The notes beneath the pieces were generated by a model, which searched no databases, was not told the DNA's origin, and worked only from the letters and a program-made list of their open reading frames with translations. A program made the position numbers and the translations under genes. This document shows, piece after piece, positions 26,109 to 33,977 of a stretch of 64,000 bases of DNA. This DNA is from Urechidicola croceus (GTDB lineage: Bacteria; Bacteroidota; Bacteroidia; Flavobacteriales; Flavobacteriaceae). The stretch spans positions 451,001 to 515,000 of the forward strand of contig CAJIZG010000003.1 in the NCBI GenBank assembly GCA_905181865.1. The letters run 5' to 3'. Each line of letters starts with the position of its first letter. Within the stretch, counting starts at the first letter, position 1.

Positions 26109-26390
26109 TTACAGGTTTCCTGATTGTTTAATTTTTCGATATAGGTCAGGACTTAAAAAGACATCATTTTCAATTTTCATTGAGTGAATCCATTTTCCTG
26201 TTAAAAGAGCAACCACCTTTTTGGTCTCAATACTTGAGGCTTTCGTTATTTACCTAATTGGCAAATGAGCATGCTGATAGATGTTTAGTATCATTTTTTA
26301 TTTGCTTCGATTAATATTTTATCCTTAAACTCCTTACAGTAATTGCCCTGATTAAATATTGCTTCCCATTTGCCCCTTTTCACAAAAATA
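26109..26390 (-). pseudogene. Two unidentified gene tails
   Basis: Frame 26109-26245 encodes ETKKVVALLTGKWIHSMK and DVFLSPDLYRKIKQSGNL before a stop. Frame 26291-26390 encodes GKWEAIFNQGNYCKEFKDK and ILIEANKK before a stop. Both look like genuine protein ends but have no start, and I do not recognise either family. They share the gap 26104-26840 with a copy of the dispersed repeat; 26650-26830 shows nothing else I can identify. Confidence 0.4.
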
Positions 26391-26459
26391 TGAGTTAAAA
26401 TACCCTTAATGGATATTCGATTTCGCGGATTTTAGTTAAGATGTATTCATTTTACTTAG

Positions 26460-26644
26460 CCATCCCCTGAAAAAGACAAATAACATACTGTTAAGTTGTT
26501 ATTTCACTAGTGTTTTGGATTAATTTAAAATTGGAAAACTGTTTAATCTAACCTCTAGGTGTAACTACTGCTTAAAACGTATGACTTTAAAAAAACCCTT
26601 AAAAAAACCCTTAAAAAAAATTATAATTGTAAAAATAACAACCC
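26460..26644. repeat. Dispersed repeat, copy R2
   Basis: Nearly identical to 19556-19743 over the whole length. It differs by a short in-run duplication (AAAAAAACCCTT occurs twice) and a small deletion in the TAGGTGTTGTAACTAC stretch. Confidence 0.8.
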
Positions 26645-26840
26645 AGTTGAGCCACTATTTTTTAGTCAACACAAAGATGACTCAGCCAGAAATCCACTGT
26701 TTAAAGGATTTCAAAAGATAATTTTATTGTTATGGATGGCACAGACATTAGCAAAAAGCATGCTAAACGCATGAATAATTCAGGTTAGTATCTCGGTAGA
26801 GCCTTTTATACCCATGCGTTGCATCTGTTCCTACGACTTG

Positions 26841-29800
26841 TCAATCATCTATTCGGTGGAGATTAGAAATCCGGATTTCGACTGGGCCGATCAGGCCTGA
26901 AACCCGCAGGTACTTGTCCGCATCCGGTTCCGTCATGCGTTTGTAGAAATCGTGAGCTGTTAAGTTGGTGTTGGTCTTTCTCTGCTCAAGTGGCAATTTC
27001 TGATCGCCAACCAAACGATTGATCCACAGGTTGCTTACGTCTATCTCCAGTGCGTTTTCTCCTAACTTGATAAACTCGGTCACGTCGGCGATATACGGCG
27101 CCTTCCAGAGGATGCCGACTTCCCTGCCGTTGACGCGAACAGTGGCGACATCGCCCACGTATCCAAGATCCAGATAGACTCGGCGATCCTTGGCCACCTC
27201 CACAGACGAGAGCTTGAAAGACCGGGTATAACGTGCAGTGCCGGAGAAATACTTCTCCGCGCGATTATCGGATTCAGTCCAGGACTTCAGCGAAGGGTAT
27301 GTAGCGGAAAACGGTTGACCTAACTGTGGTTTCTCCATGAAGTCCAATTTCCATGGCCCCTTAATCGCGACTACATCCAACATCTTCGGGTTCTCTATCT
27401 TGGTGGTCTTGCCATCAACGAAGGTTACTTCGTAACTCCCTTTCTCTCCTACTTCGAGCTGTCCATCCGTAACGAAGACCTTGGAGGCTCCCACTGTCAA
27501 CGGTGCGTTACCTTCCGTTAAGGGTACACCGTTCTGGGTAATGCCTACAATGTTTCGCTGCGGTTTCGCTTTGCGGAAAACGTAGAACGCGCCACCTTCT
27601 GGTTCGAGCGAGACTGGTAGTTGGTAATAACCATCCTTTTTTTTGTATATGGTGACTGGAGTAATCGTGCCTCTTACTGGATCCCAGCGCTCAATTTGGC
27701 GATCACCTGTGATGCGAAAGGAACATTGTACATTCACGAATCGATCCGGAAGGTTCGGAATATAACGGTATTCCATATCATCTATGCCGTGACGTTCCCT
27801 TTTGTTGATTACGTAGTAGACATCCACGTCATCATCCAACGAGGTGCGGTGGATGTACTCAAGGTCAACACCCTTGTTTTGCTGCCATTTCAGGTCAGGC
27901 CCGATCGTCTCCGCTTTGAGCACCCGATCAACCGTTTGTCCAACATAGACTCGTCCTTTGCCATACTGCTTTATGACCGGGGCGGATCCATCGGCATCGC
28001 CCCAGATCCGTTTCACAATAGTTGAGAACTCTGAGTCCCATTCTGGATAGGCAGTTAAGCCGAACGGCCGCTCTGGCGGGTTGCCAACCAGTACCATGCC
28101 ATCTTTTACCATTGTCTCAATCTTCTTCAGAAGGGGCAGGAACATCTGCTTGTCGTCCGACAGGGCAAACAATGCGTAGTTCTTACCGTCGGAAAGAACG
28201 ACACGGCCGTCCTTGACGCTGGCGCGTTTGAGAAAAGCATCGGCGTTGCACATATCCCACGCGTAACCGACTGGAATGTCGTTGCGTTCCAGATGGGGCA
28301 AATCAGCGAACTGTGGCGCGCGGCTGCCGAGGTAGCCTAACACGTCAGCCACGTGCAGTCCCTGAATTAGCATATTTTGTGTGCGGTTGATATAGGCGAT
28401 AAACTCCTTCGATTCCCGCCACCAGGTTACATTACGGTTAAGTTGTGTCCCGGCAAAGTACGCGATACCCGGCAATCCGAACTCGTCGGGTGAGGAGGTA
28501 TAGGTGTGCCAGTTGAGGCGATTTACCCCTATGCAAAAAATCCGGTCCAGAAGGTGTTTGACCTGGCTGGGACTACGTTCAAAGATCGGTCCCATCGAAG
28601 TGGGCGCCTCAGCGGCGAGGTAGCGCTTGCCATAAATGTGCGCAGCGCTCGCACCTAGTGCCACCTGCATGCGATTGGCCTCAAAATTCCAATAACCGGG
28701 TCTGCGCGCCCAGGCTTCGCCCATGGGAATATCGGTAGCCCCCAGCGTCCTCAGCCCGTCGATAGGTGGTTTATACATCCCGGCCGATTCCGCGTGGAAA
28801 GAGACTCCCTCCTTGTCCGCCAGCGTGTTGACCAATTGATAATTCTCCTCGGCAATAAGGTCGCAGACAGTCAGACGGTAGTCCTCAAGGAAGCGATTGG
28901 ATATCTCGCGGCTGCCAACAATATGACCGGCAAGCACCGGCAGATAGGAGTGCATGTCATATCCTCGACGCTTCTTGAACGCATCCTCTAAGCCCTGCGT
29001 CCAGTTGCACATCTGCATCTCCCAGCTGTCAATATGGACAAATTTGAGACTGGTTCCGTTCTGCTTCGCGATATCAATCATGGGCTTGGCTACATCGTTG
29101 AAATGGGCTATTGCGCCGCGTTTGTTCATCGGGTCGTAGCACAGGCCGTTTTTGGCCCCTTGGCTCGCGTAGTTGTTTCGCTTTCCGGTTGCGGCCATTC
29201 CATAGCGAATGATCGTCCAGTTGCCCTCCGGCACCTCCCAACGAAGCACCCCGTTCTTGAATTGAGGGGTTAAGTCGATGATCTCATCAGGGTTGATGGT
29301 CACCTCTCCTTCACCCAGGTAGGTTTCGTAGAACTTGTTCATTTCGGAGTAACGGTTGTGGAACATTTTGATGCCCCAGTTCTTGATCACCTTGTCTTTT
29401 CTGTCCTCCGAAGACGAACCTTTCACCGCCTGTACCGCAATATCTTTATAGAAGATATCGCTACTACCACCCCGAGGGCTTGGTAATGGCAAATCGATCC
29501 TGGCGGGACCGACTACTATCTTTTCCGAAGAGACAAGCCTCTTAAGGCCGTTATCGTTGGCGATATTCGGATTTCCAGGATCGCCGCAGCCACTTTGTAT
29601 GTTTGCGCTGATCTCGATACCCAGCCGCGTAGATTCCTGAATAGCGTGGGCAAAGAGAGCCTTCCATTCATTGCCCATGAACACGGGGCCGGGTGTCGTA
29701 TAAAAATGGGCGCCGTTATCGCAGATAGTCGCCCCGCCGACTCCATGGCCCGCCATCGCCTCGAGGTCCTGAGTGATCGATTTCTTAGTTGCCTGGCCCT

Positions 29801-30029
29801 CGAGCCAGAACCACCAGACACGCATCTTAGCTTCAAGTGGAACCTTACCAAACCCCTTTGCCAGGGCGGCGTAGTCGATATTCGGCTGTGTTGCAAACTC
29901 CGGCGGCGTGGCAAGCTCCTGCTGCGTGGGCGATTCATCGACGGCGCACGCGCCGAGACCGATCAGGCTAAGCATGGTTATGCCGATAAAAAGATGCTTA
30001 ATTTTGAATGGAGTTCTAATGTTTATCAT
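26841..30029 (-). CDS. GH106 alpha-L-rhamnosidase lipoprotein
   Basis: The 1062-residue protein has a lipoprotein signal (GACAVD, Cys28). The N-terminal GH106 barrel starts with MRVWWFWLEGQATKK and continues HGVGGATICDNG and FVHIDSWEMQMCNW, which holds likely acidic active-site residues. The C-terminal part has galactose-binding-like folds (VDLGYVGDVATVRVNGREVG written here in the family sense; the observed start is LDLGYVGD) and ends SGLIGPVEIRI. GH106 enzymes are calcium-dependent and cleave terminal L-rhamnose, often from rhamnogalacturonan-type glycans. GC content is higher than most neighbours, less extreme than the esterases. With GH78 and RhaT it argues for a rhamnose-bearing substrate. 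The gene stands alone, with gene tails and repeats on both sides. Confidence 0.88.
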   Translation of the reverse strand: MINIRTPFKIKHLFIGITMLSLIGLGACAVDESPTQQELATPPEFATQPNIDYAALAKGFGKVPLEAKMRVWWFWLEGQATKKSITQDLEAMAGHGVGGATICDNGAHFYTTPGPVFMGNEWKALFAHAIQESTRLGIEISANIQSGCGDPGNPNIANDNGLKRLVSSEKIVVGPARIDLPLPSPRGGSSDIFYKDIAVQAVKGSSSEDRKDKVIKNWGIKMFHNRYSEMNKFYETYLGEGEVTINPDEIIDLTPQFKNGVLRWEVPEGNWTIIRYGMAATGKRNNYASQGAKNGLCYDPMNKRGAIAHFNDVAKPMIDIAKQNGTSLKFVHIDSWEMQMCNWTQGLEDAFKKRRGYDMHSYLPVLAGHIVGSREISNRFLEDYRLTVCDLIAEENYQLVNTLADKEGVSFHAESAGMYKPPIDGLRTLGATDIPMGEAWARRPGYWNFEANRMQVALGASAAHIYGKRYLAAEAPTSMGPIFERSPSQVKHLLDRIFCIGVNRLNWHTYTSSPDEFGLPGIAYFAGTQLNRNVTWWRESKEFIAYINRTQNMLIQGLHVADVLGYLGSRAPQFADLPHLERNDIPVGYAWDMCNADAFLKRASVKDGRVVLSDGKNYALFALSDDKQMFLPLLKKIETMVKDGMVLVGNPPERPFGLTAYPEWDSEFSTIVKRIWGDADGSAPVIKQYGKGRVYVGQTVDRVLKAETIGPDLKWQQNKGVDLEYIHRTSLDDDVDVYYVINKRERHGIDDMEYRYIPNLPDRFVNVQCSFRITGDRQIERWDPVRGTITPVTIYKKKDGYYQLPVSLEPEGGAFYVFRKAKPQRNIVGITQNGVPLTEGNAPLTVGASKVFVTDGQLEVGEKGSYEVTFVDGKTTKIENPKMLDVVAIKGPWKLDFMEKPQLGQPFSATYPSLKSWTESDNRAEKYFSGTARYTRSFKLSSVEVAKDRRVYLDLGYVGDVATVRVNGREVGILWKAPYIADVTEFIKLGENALEIDVSNLWINRLVGDQKLPLEQRKTNTNLTAHDFYKRMTEPDADKYLRVSGLIGPVEIRISNLHRIDD

Positions 30030-30072
30030 TTTGTAGTTCTATTTATTGTTATAATATAGTTGTAATATCATT

Positions 30073-30155
30073 TCAAGGTTGATCATCACCAAACCTTAAT
30101 TTTTGATTCTCCTTCAGAAATGTTTTCAAGGGGACCGGCAGCTGGATGTATTTAT
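30073..30155 (-). pseudogene. Short unidentified gene tail
   Basis: A frame ending at the stop 30073-30075 encodes KYIQLPVPLKTFLKENQK and then RFGDDQP. Its upstream end meets a leader block copied from the DUF5703 gene. It looks like a gene reduced to leader plus last ~25 codons; the family is not recognisable. Confidence 0.35.
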
Positions 30156-30269
30156 TTTTTAGTTTTTCAGTATCTCTTCAGGCCAAAATCAACATATTTT
30201 TTTTGTACATAACAAAAATATAAATCTCTAACTACCAGGAGATTAAGCCGACTTAATTTGTATATAACG
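30147..30269. repeat. Duplicated leader block (partner at 8011-8133)
   Basis: Matches the 5' leader of the DUF5703 gene over about 120 bp. Here no DUF5703 gene follows; the block runs into a short gene tail and then the GH106 leader, so expression from it could now serve GH106. Confidence 0.75.
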
Positions 30270-30290
30270 ATTTCTTGCGAATAATGTGGG

Positions 30291-32465
30291 TTAATCAGAC
30301 TCCTTAAAAAAGACAAGCTTTTCTCCTTTTGTAGTATTAACCTTTACCACACCAAGAGAATCCTGTGTGAGGGATACTTTTCTACCATCAGGGTATTTAA
30401 CTCCAATGGAACTCCAAGGGCTCACCAACTTAAGTTCCCCCCCGATAGTAGATTCCACTGTAAAGTTGCTAATCGTGCCACTTTTCTGCTTCGCAGAAAC
30501 AAGAAATCCACCCCTAGCCCGTAGATCACTAAATGATGCATTTTTATCTTCAGGCCAGGCAGGAAATATCCTTACAATATTACCATTACTTTGAAGTAAA
30601 AATTCGGTTATTAAACCTGAAACTGCAATCTGTTCAGACATATAAAATCCATGAGCGTGCCAGTAAAAAAGTCCATTTGGCAATTCTTTACTCTTAAACC
30701 ATTTTTTTGTGTCAGTAATCGCATCATCAGTCATTGACATACGTGCCCTGGCTACATTAATCATAACCACAGAATTATTGCGCACATATCTGCTCTCGAT
30801 CCATTTTATGGTTCGTTTAAATAAATCCTTTTCACGCTGTGGTGAGAACCAGGATACCTGTTCCGCAGGGAACATAGGCACTACTGGTGTAATAATGTTA
30901 TAATCTTTTGTTTTCTCTCCAGCCTGTATATGATCGCCTACAATAGGATAGTAAGGTAATCTATCCAGGCTCTCCGTCCATCGTTTTACCAAATCAGGGT
31001 CAACACCCAAATCGTTTGCACCCTTTATGGCTGCCTTCAATGTGTGTTGTGCCCAGGCAATATCATAGGGGCTATTGTCAAATCCAAAAGGAGAATGTTC
31101 GGGATCAAGGCTTGGACCGAAAATTACCTTTCCATTGTTGTCCTCTTTACATTTATCTATAAAGGAGGCATAAAACAGCGCGTAGTCTTTGATTACCGGG
31201 TAAATTTTTTCTCTTAAATATTCAACATCTCCATTATAAAGATAATGCAGCCAAAGATTGTGGGCAATGTGTCCTGCTGTGCCAATACCATAACTCCACG
31301 GCATATAGGCTAACTGTCTTTTATTTACACTTACACTTTCCTCTGGATCTGGTTCAAAAGGCCAAAAGTTATGAGGAGTTACCCCGCCTTCAGCATCAAA
31401 AACAGTTTTTGCATGATAGCGAGCCCGTGGTATATAATCATGCACCAAATCAATAAAGGGTTCTGCCAACTCCACATGATTTGTATTAAAAGCTGACCAA
31501 AAAGTCTGTTGGGCATTATAGTTCATTGTCCAGGTTCCATGCCATGGAGCTCTTTTGTTGTACCCACCCTGAAGTGCAATGGGATAAGCACCTGGTCGTG
31601 AAAGGCAACGGAAATAATATAATTGTCTGTACCACCAATTCTGAAAATCGCTATCGGCTAACTGAACGCCACTTTTTGACCAGAATTGTTGCCAACCCTT
31701 TTCATGTTCCTTAATTATGGTTTTAGATTCCTGTTCCAAAACTCCATTTACCAGCTGAATGGCATCTGTTAAAGCATTTGCAGATTCCCGTGTGGTAACT
31801 ATTGCGACAGCATGCTTGTTTCCTTTGGATTTCAACACGGTAAACACATCCATTCCCTTATAGTCAAGATCTCCAGGAAGATGTTGTTTTATGATCGTTA
31901 ATCCTTCAGTCTGCGATTTTTCAGCTTCGGGCAAAAAACTCTGAGGAAATCCTTGTATAGTGACTTTTTTGTCGGATTCAATATAAAAAACATTGTCTTG
32001 TGAAAGGGCGCGGATAGTGGATTCCCCCAAACTTGTTTTTATAGAGGCTAGTCCCAGTTTCAGATCAACCTTTGTTTTTTTCAGTTTCCCTACAGATTCT
32101 ATTATGATAATTGCCGGAGGAGTTTGGGTCGGATAAGGATTACTCCAGCTGGCAGGTATCCCACCTCCCATCCATGAATGGTTTTTCACATCTACCTTAA
32201 GCAATGGCGGATCATTTTCAGTAAGCAAACGAGCATCCCAAACATCATTTTTTGCCAAATTCATCACAAGATTATCCTTATTGGAAAAAATAAGTGCATT
32301 AATATCTCCGTTGCCAATAACCATTGAGTTAGTGTTTACATGAGGAAGTGAATCCTGGAGGATTGCTGCTTTATTTAAGGCATCCGGGTATGGAATATGC
32401 TGAGCCGACAAAGTCAACTGAATCATACAAATAATTGTAAGACTTAATAATTTATTTATTTTCAT
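30291..32465 (-). CDS. GH95-like (alpha/alpha)6-barrel glycoside hydrolase
   Basis: The protein is about 724 residues from ATG 32465, chosen over the in-frame ATG 32489 because the signal peptide (MKINKLLSLTIICMIQLTLS, then AQ) begins there. The N-terminal domain contains NSMVIGNGDINALIFSN, like the IGNGRLG block of GH95. The barrel contains WWYRQLYYFRCLSRPG, WTMNYNAQQTFWSAFNTNH and SGLITEFLLQSNGNIVRIF. The strict GH95 block NYWPAE is missing, so this is a distant relative in the same fold group as DUF5703. A fucosidase or galactosidase activity is possible but not shown. A TATC tetranucleotide tract lies 167 bp upstream of the start. Confidence 0.7.
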   Translation of the reverse strand: MKINKLLSLTIICMIQLTLSAQHIPYPDALNKAAILQDSLPHVNTNSMVIGNGDINALIFSNKDNLVMNLAKNDVWDARLLTENDPPLLKVDVKNHSWMGGGIPASWSNPYPTQTPPAIIIIESVGKLKKTKVDLKLGLASIKTSLGESTIRALSQDNVFYIESDKKVTIQGFPQSFLPEAEKSQTEGLTIIKQHLPGDLDYKGMDVFTVLKSKGNKHAVAIVTTRESANALTDAIQLVNGVLEQESKTIIKEHEKGWQQFWSKSGVQLADSDFQNWWYRQLYYFRCLSRPGAYPIALQGGYNKRAPWHGTWTMNYNAQQTFWSAFNTNHVELAEPFIDLVHDYIPRARYHAKTVFDAEGGVTPHNFWPFEPDPEESVSVNKRQLAYMPWSYGIGTAGHIAHNLWLHYLYNGDVEYLREKIYPVIKDYALFYASFIDKCKEDNNGKVIFGPSLDPEHSPFGFDNSPYDIAWAQHTLKAAIKGANDLGVDPDLVKRWTESLDRLPYYPIVGDHIQAGEKTKDYNIITPVVPMFPAEQVSWFSPQREKDLFKRTIKWIESRYVRNNSVVMINVARARMSMTDDAITDTKKWFKSKELPNGLFYWHAHGFYMSEQIAVSGLITEFLLQSNGNIVRIFPAWPEDKNASFSDLRARGGFLVSAKQKSGTISNFTVESTIGGELKLVSPWSSIGVKYPDGRKVSLTQDSLGVVKVNTTKGEKLVFFKESD

Positions 32466-32630
32466 TCTTGGTATTACATAGTGTTTCATATCTGTTATTT
32501 TTATGGTGGGTTCTAAAAATTAGTTTTTTTTAGCTTTCTTAAAAAGACAAGAACCCTTTTTAATCTTTTCAAGAAATATTATAATACTATTTAGAAAAAA
32601 ATTGTTTTTTTTAATGCAAAAGTTGCAGTT

Positions 32631-32682
<52 letters not shown>

Positions 32683-32685
32683 GTA

Positions 32686-32890
32686 TCAGTAAGTTAATTT
32701 TAGTCTTTTCATTTGTTCGTATCTAAGCAGGTTGTAGGTTAAGTTGATTATTCCAGTTGCTCTTATAATACCTACTGATTTTAACACTAATCCCTTCATA
32801 CTTTGCTCCATAAAACCAAAAACGTGTTCTACTCTTGCTCTAATTTTTGATTTTTTTGTGTTTGGACTTGCAACAAAAAATTTAGACTTG
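32686..32890 (-). mobile_element. IS5-type transposase, C-terminal remnant
   Basis: The minus strand encodes KSKIRARVEHVFGFMEQSMK, then GLVLKSVGIIRATGIINLTY, then NLLRYEQ and a stop at 32686-32688. This is the well-known end of IS5/DDE_Tnp_1 transposases (RVEHVFG, YNLxRY). The catalytic parts and inverted repeats are missing. The upstream end abuts the CBM9-like gene. It shows that an insertion sequence once landed here. Confidence 0.8.
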
Positions 32891-32907
32891 AATAGACACC
32901 ATTTTTT

Positions 32908-33684
32908 TTATTCAAAATCCAATCGCCCAAAAAAATCAGGCAGATGAAATTTTGGATTAGGATAATCAATTTCTGCCCATGTAAGCCAATGAGGGTGTGA
33001 AGTTTTGTCGGCACATTTATAAAAATTAGCTCGCCAACTCACTCCAGTACCAGGTTTTTCTACTTTCATGTAATTAGAAAGCATTGACAGCGGAATACTG
33101 TATTCCAGTGTCCAACTCTCGGGCAAGTCAGATTCTTGTTCTACATTTTTCTTTAATGAGTGGGAAATTTCTATATTTTTTCGATCCTCGATACTTACAA
33201 AACCATTTGTATCTCCATTATCAAGGTGATATCCAAATAGAAAAACGCCACTACAATTTGCTTCAAAATTGAAATATCCCCGTTCCGTATCAGGGCCCGG
33301 AGAGAAAAAGAATTCAACACAGCTGTCTTCCCACACTCTGCCATTGGCTTCTTTGGCAATCGCTCTAATATATTGATCGGCTACACTGAAAATCACATAT
33401 ATGTTTTCTTCATCGTACCGTAACTTTACCTTCGTTTTTGGGAAGTGGGAAGGCTTATCCCCCATATAATTATCAATACTGATAGCCTTGGTTTTATTCC
33501 AGATTTCTTTGTCCCACAAAGAATTAATTTCGTGAGAATTATTTGATCGCTTTACTGCATAAGAATATTCTTTTTCATCATTATTACCCTCCATTTTTTC
33601 TTTGTTTTTTGTTTTACATTGAATGCCAAAAATAGAAATCAATATTGCAAGTACGATATTTGACTTTAGCCCGATAGTAATCAT
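32908..33684 (-). CDS. CBM9-like / DOMON-fold lipoprotein
   Basis: The 258-residue protein has a lipoprotein signal (GIQC, Cys23) and a single domain of the carbohydrate-binding family 9-like type. Typical parts are LWDKEIWNKTKAISIDNYMG, VKLRYDEENIYVIFSVAD, VWEDSCVEFFFSPGPD and WTLEYSIPLSML. Such proteins bind sugars or haem-like ligands at the surface. It is probably a substrate-capture partner of the enzymes around it. A second, longer family member is at 61469. The start at 33684 has an alternative upstream context of duplicated esterase leader sequence, so the gene may have lost its original promoter. Confidence 0.72.
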   Translation of the reverse strand: MITIGLKSNIVLAILISIFGIQCKTKNKEKMEGNNDEKEYSYAVKRSNNSHEINSLWDKEIWNKTKAISIDNYMGDKPSHFPKTKVKLRYDEENIYVIFSVADQYIRAIAKEANGRVWEDSCVEFFFSPGPDTERGYFNFEANCSGVFLFGYHLDNGDTNGFVSIEDRKNIEISHSLKKNVEQESDLPESWTLEYSIPLSMLSNYMKVEKPGTGVSWRANFYKCADKTSHPHWLTWAEIDYPNPKFHLPDFFGRLDFE

Positions 33685-33704
33685 TCCAACTTTGTTTTTA
33701 ATTA

Positions 33705-33785
33705 TTTGTAAAAATCAGCTGTTACTTGTAAAACTAAAAGCAACACTATTAACATTGCTTTTGTATTAAAAAATAAATTGTTCAT
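33705..33785 (-). pseudogene. Relic of an esterase signal-peptide start
   Basis: From ATG 33785 the minus strand repeats the first ~22 codons of the esterase gene starting at 36047 (MNNLFFNTKAMLIVLLLVLQ), then diverges and stops. It marks the head of a lost tandem esterase copy. Confidence 0.8.
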
Positions 33786-33977
33786 TTTTGTTTTTGTTTT
33801 CATTTTTATTTTTATTTATTTATTTATTTATTCGTTTTTCTTCTGGCTTAACAAGCACTTCAAAGCTTTCTTATCGGCGTATGCATTGACCCATGATTCA
33901 CGCCTTTATATTCCGTCTATGTCACTTTACCGCCTACTTTGTCAGATCCGCCATCTCCGCTACGCCAATCGCAAGCC
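33786..33977. repeat. Direct repeat flanking the esterase gene (partner at 36048-36229)
   Basis: The DNA between the esterase leader relic and the 3' end of the esterase at 33978 is nearly identical to 36048-36229, including AAGCACTTCAAAGCTTTC and TCGGCGTATGCATTGACCC. The two copies differ in the number of TTTA units. The repeat shows that the esterase unit has duplicated in tandem and offers a site for further unequal exchange. Confidence 0.85.

Noticed and set aside
32829-33014. Minus-strand 61-codon ORF overlapping the CBM9-like gene end
   Set aside because: It is out of frame with both the CBM9-like gene and the IS5 remnant and only mixes the two; the real remnant frame ends at 32686.
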